DNA of 23,315 nucleotides, from assembly GCA_023458595.1 (NCBI GenBank), contig JAEWYT010000128.1:1-23315 (forward strand), in the 5' to 3' direction. Both the position numbers and the translations under genes were made by a program. The stretch comes from Pseudomonadota bacterium. Its GTDB lineage: Bacteria > Pseudomonadota > Alphaproteobacteria > Rhizobiales > Tepidamorphaceae. The notes below the pieces were generated by a model, which was given only the letters and a program-made list of their open reading frames with translations, searched no databases and was not told where the DNA came from. Each line of letters starts with the position of its first letter. Position 1 is the first letter of the stretch. Positions 23,092 to 23,315 of the stretch are shown in pieces.

Positions 23092-23315
23092 GTGCGTCTG
23101 CACGGTTCGAAATCGGTCATGGCGGCTACGTCGGTCAACACTGCGGCCCAGATCCAGTCCTCGCTGCCCGCGGGGGCGGCGGCGCCTGCCGGCCAGGGCG
23201 GCGGGGCTGTCGGCGGCGCGGCGTTTCTGGCCATTCTCGACCAGATGCTCGGCCTTGCCGCTGCCGGCGGCGGGGCCCGGGCGACGGGGCTCGGCGAGGC
23301 CGGCCCCGGTGGTGC
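23092..23315 (+). CDS. N-terminus of a possible flagellar hook-length control (FliK-like) protein, partial
   Basis: A GTG start has GGAGG (23081-23085) with a 6-base spacer. An in-frame ATG lies at 23119. The 74 residues visible are rich in Ala and Gly, with SVNTAAQIQSSLPAGAAAP and then GGAAFLAILDQMLGLAAAGG. This resembles the start of alphaproteobacterial FliK proteins, which set hook length and switch export specificity. The sequence is low complexity, so the identification leans on the sigma-54 promoter. The gene continues beyond the window. Confidence 0.45.
   Translation, partial: MRLHGSKSVMAATSVNTAAQIQSSLPAGAAAPAGQGGGAVGGAAFLAILDQMLGLAAAGGGARATGLGEAGPGG

Overview
The window looks like an alphaproteobacterial contig in which an accessory block (about 1-20.7 kb) abuts a very GC-rich chromosomal segment (about 20.73-23.3 kb). 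The chromosomal part holds a tRNA-Met(CAU), a PmtA-like methyltransferase, mnmA and the first codons of a possible flagellar gene behind a sigma-54-type promoter. FixJ/NodW-type regulators, the rhizobial-type GAF-cyclase and the PmtA-like enzyme fit Alphaproteobacteria. I cannot name a genus.

Left part (1-3.2 kb): the end of an IS3-family element has cut off the 3' remnant of a peptidoglycan-binding protein gene. Next comes a complete-looking plasmid replicon: a 24-bp perfect palindrome, an AT-rich stretch, seven 19-bp iterons (mostly on a strict 22-bp grid), repA, a small ribbon-helix-helix partition gene and parA. An AT-rich repeat region upstream of parA is a candidate centromere/operator.

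Middle-left (3.3-8.1 kb): a DHA2-type MFS efflux gene and its HlyD/EmrA-type adaptor are separated by a class III nucleotide cyclase gene with all catalytic residues. All three point left. A TetR gene diverges from them across a 75-90-bp gap that carries two palindromic operators.

Middle (8.5-13.9 kb): a coupled leftward operon encodes a membrane multi-PAS histidine kinase, a FixJ-like regulator, a receiver-only protein and a second FixJ-like regulator. A divergent short gene encodes a kinase-like ATPase that appears to lack the phospho-accepting histidine.

Middle-right (14.1-20.4 kb): a rightward train of small enzymes follows: an MBL-fold hydrolase, an NmrA-like NAD(P)-binding protein, a Tat-signal cofactor-free haloperoxidase-like hydrolase with a second internal start, an exported cupin, an AhpD-like protein, a CBS-pair protein, an HD-domain protein and an SDR. 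Neighbourhood suggests that the phosphorelay controls this stress/detoxification train, but no direct regulatory link can be seen.

The accessory block ends next to the 3' end of the tRNA gene, a common integration site. No integrase is visible, so the block may be an integrated plasmid-like island whose other end lies left of the window.
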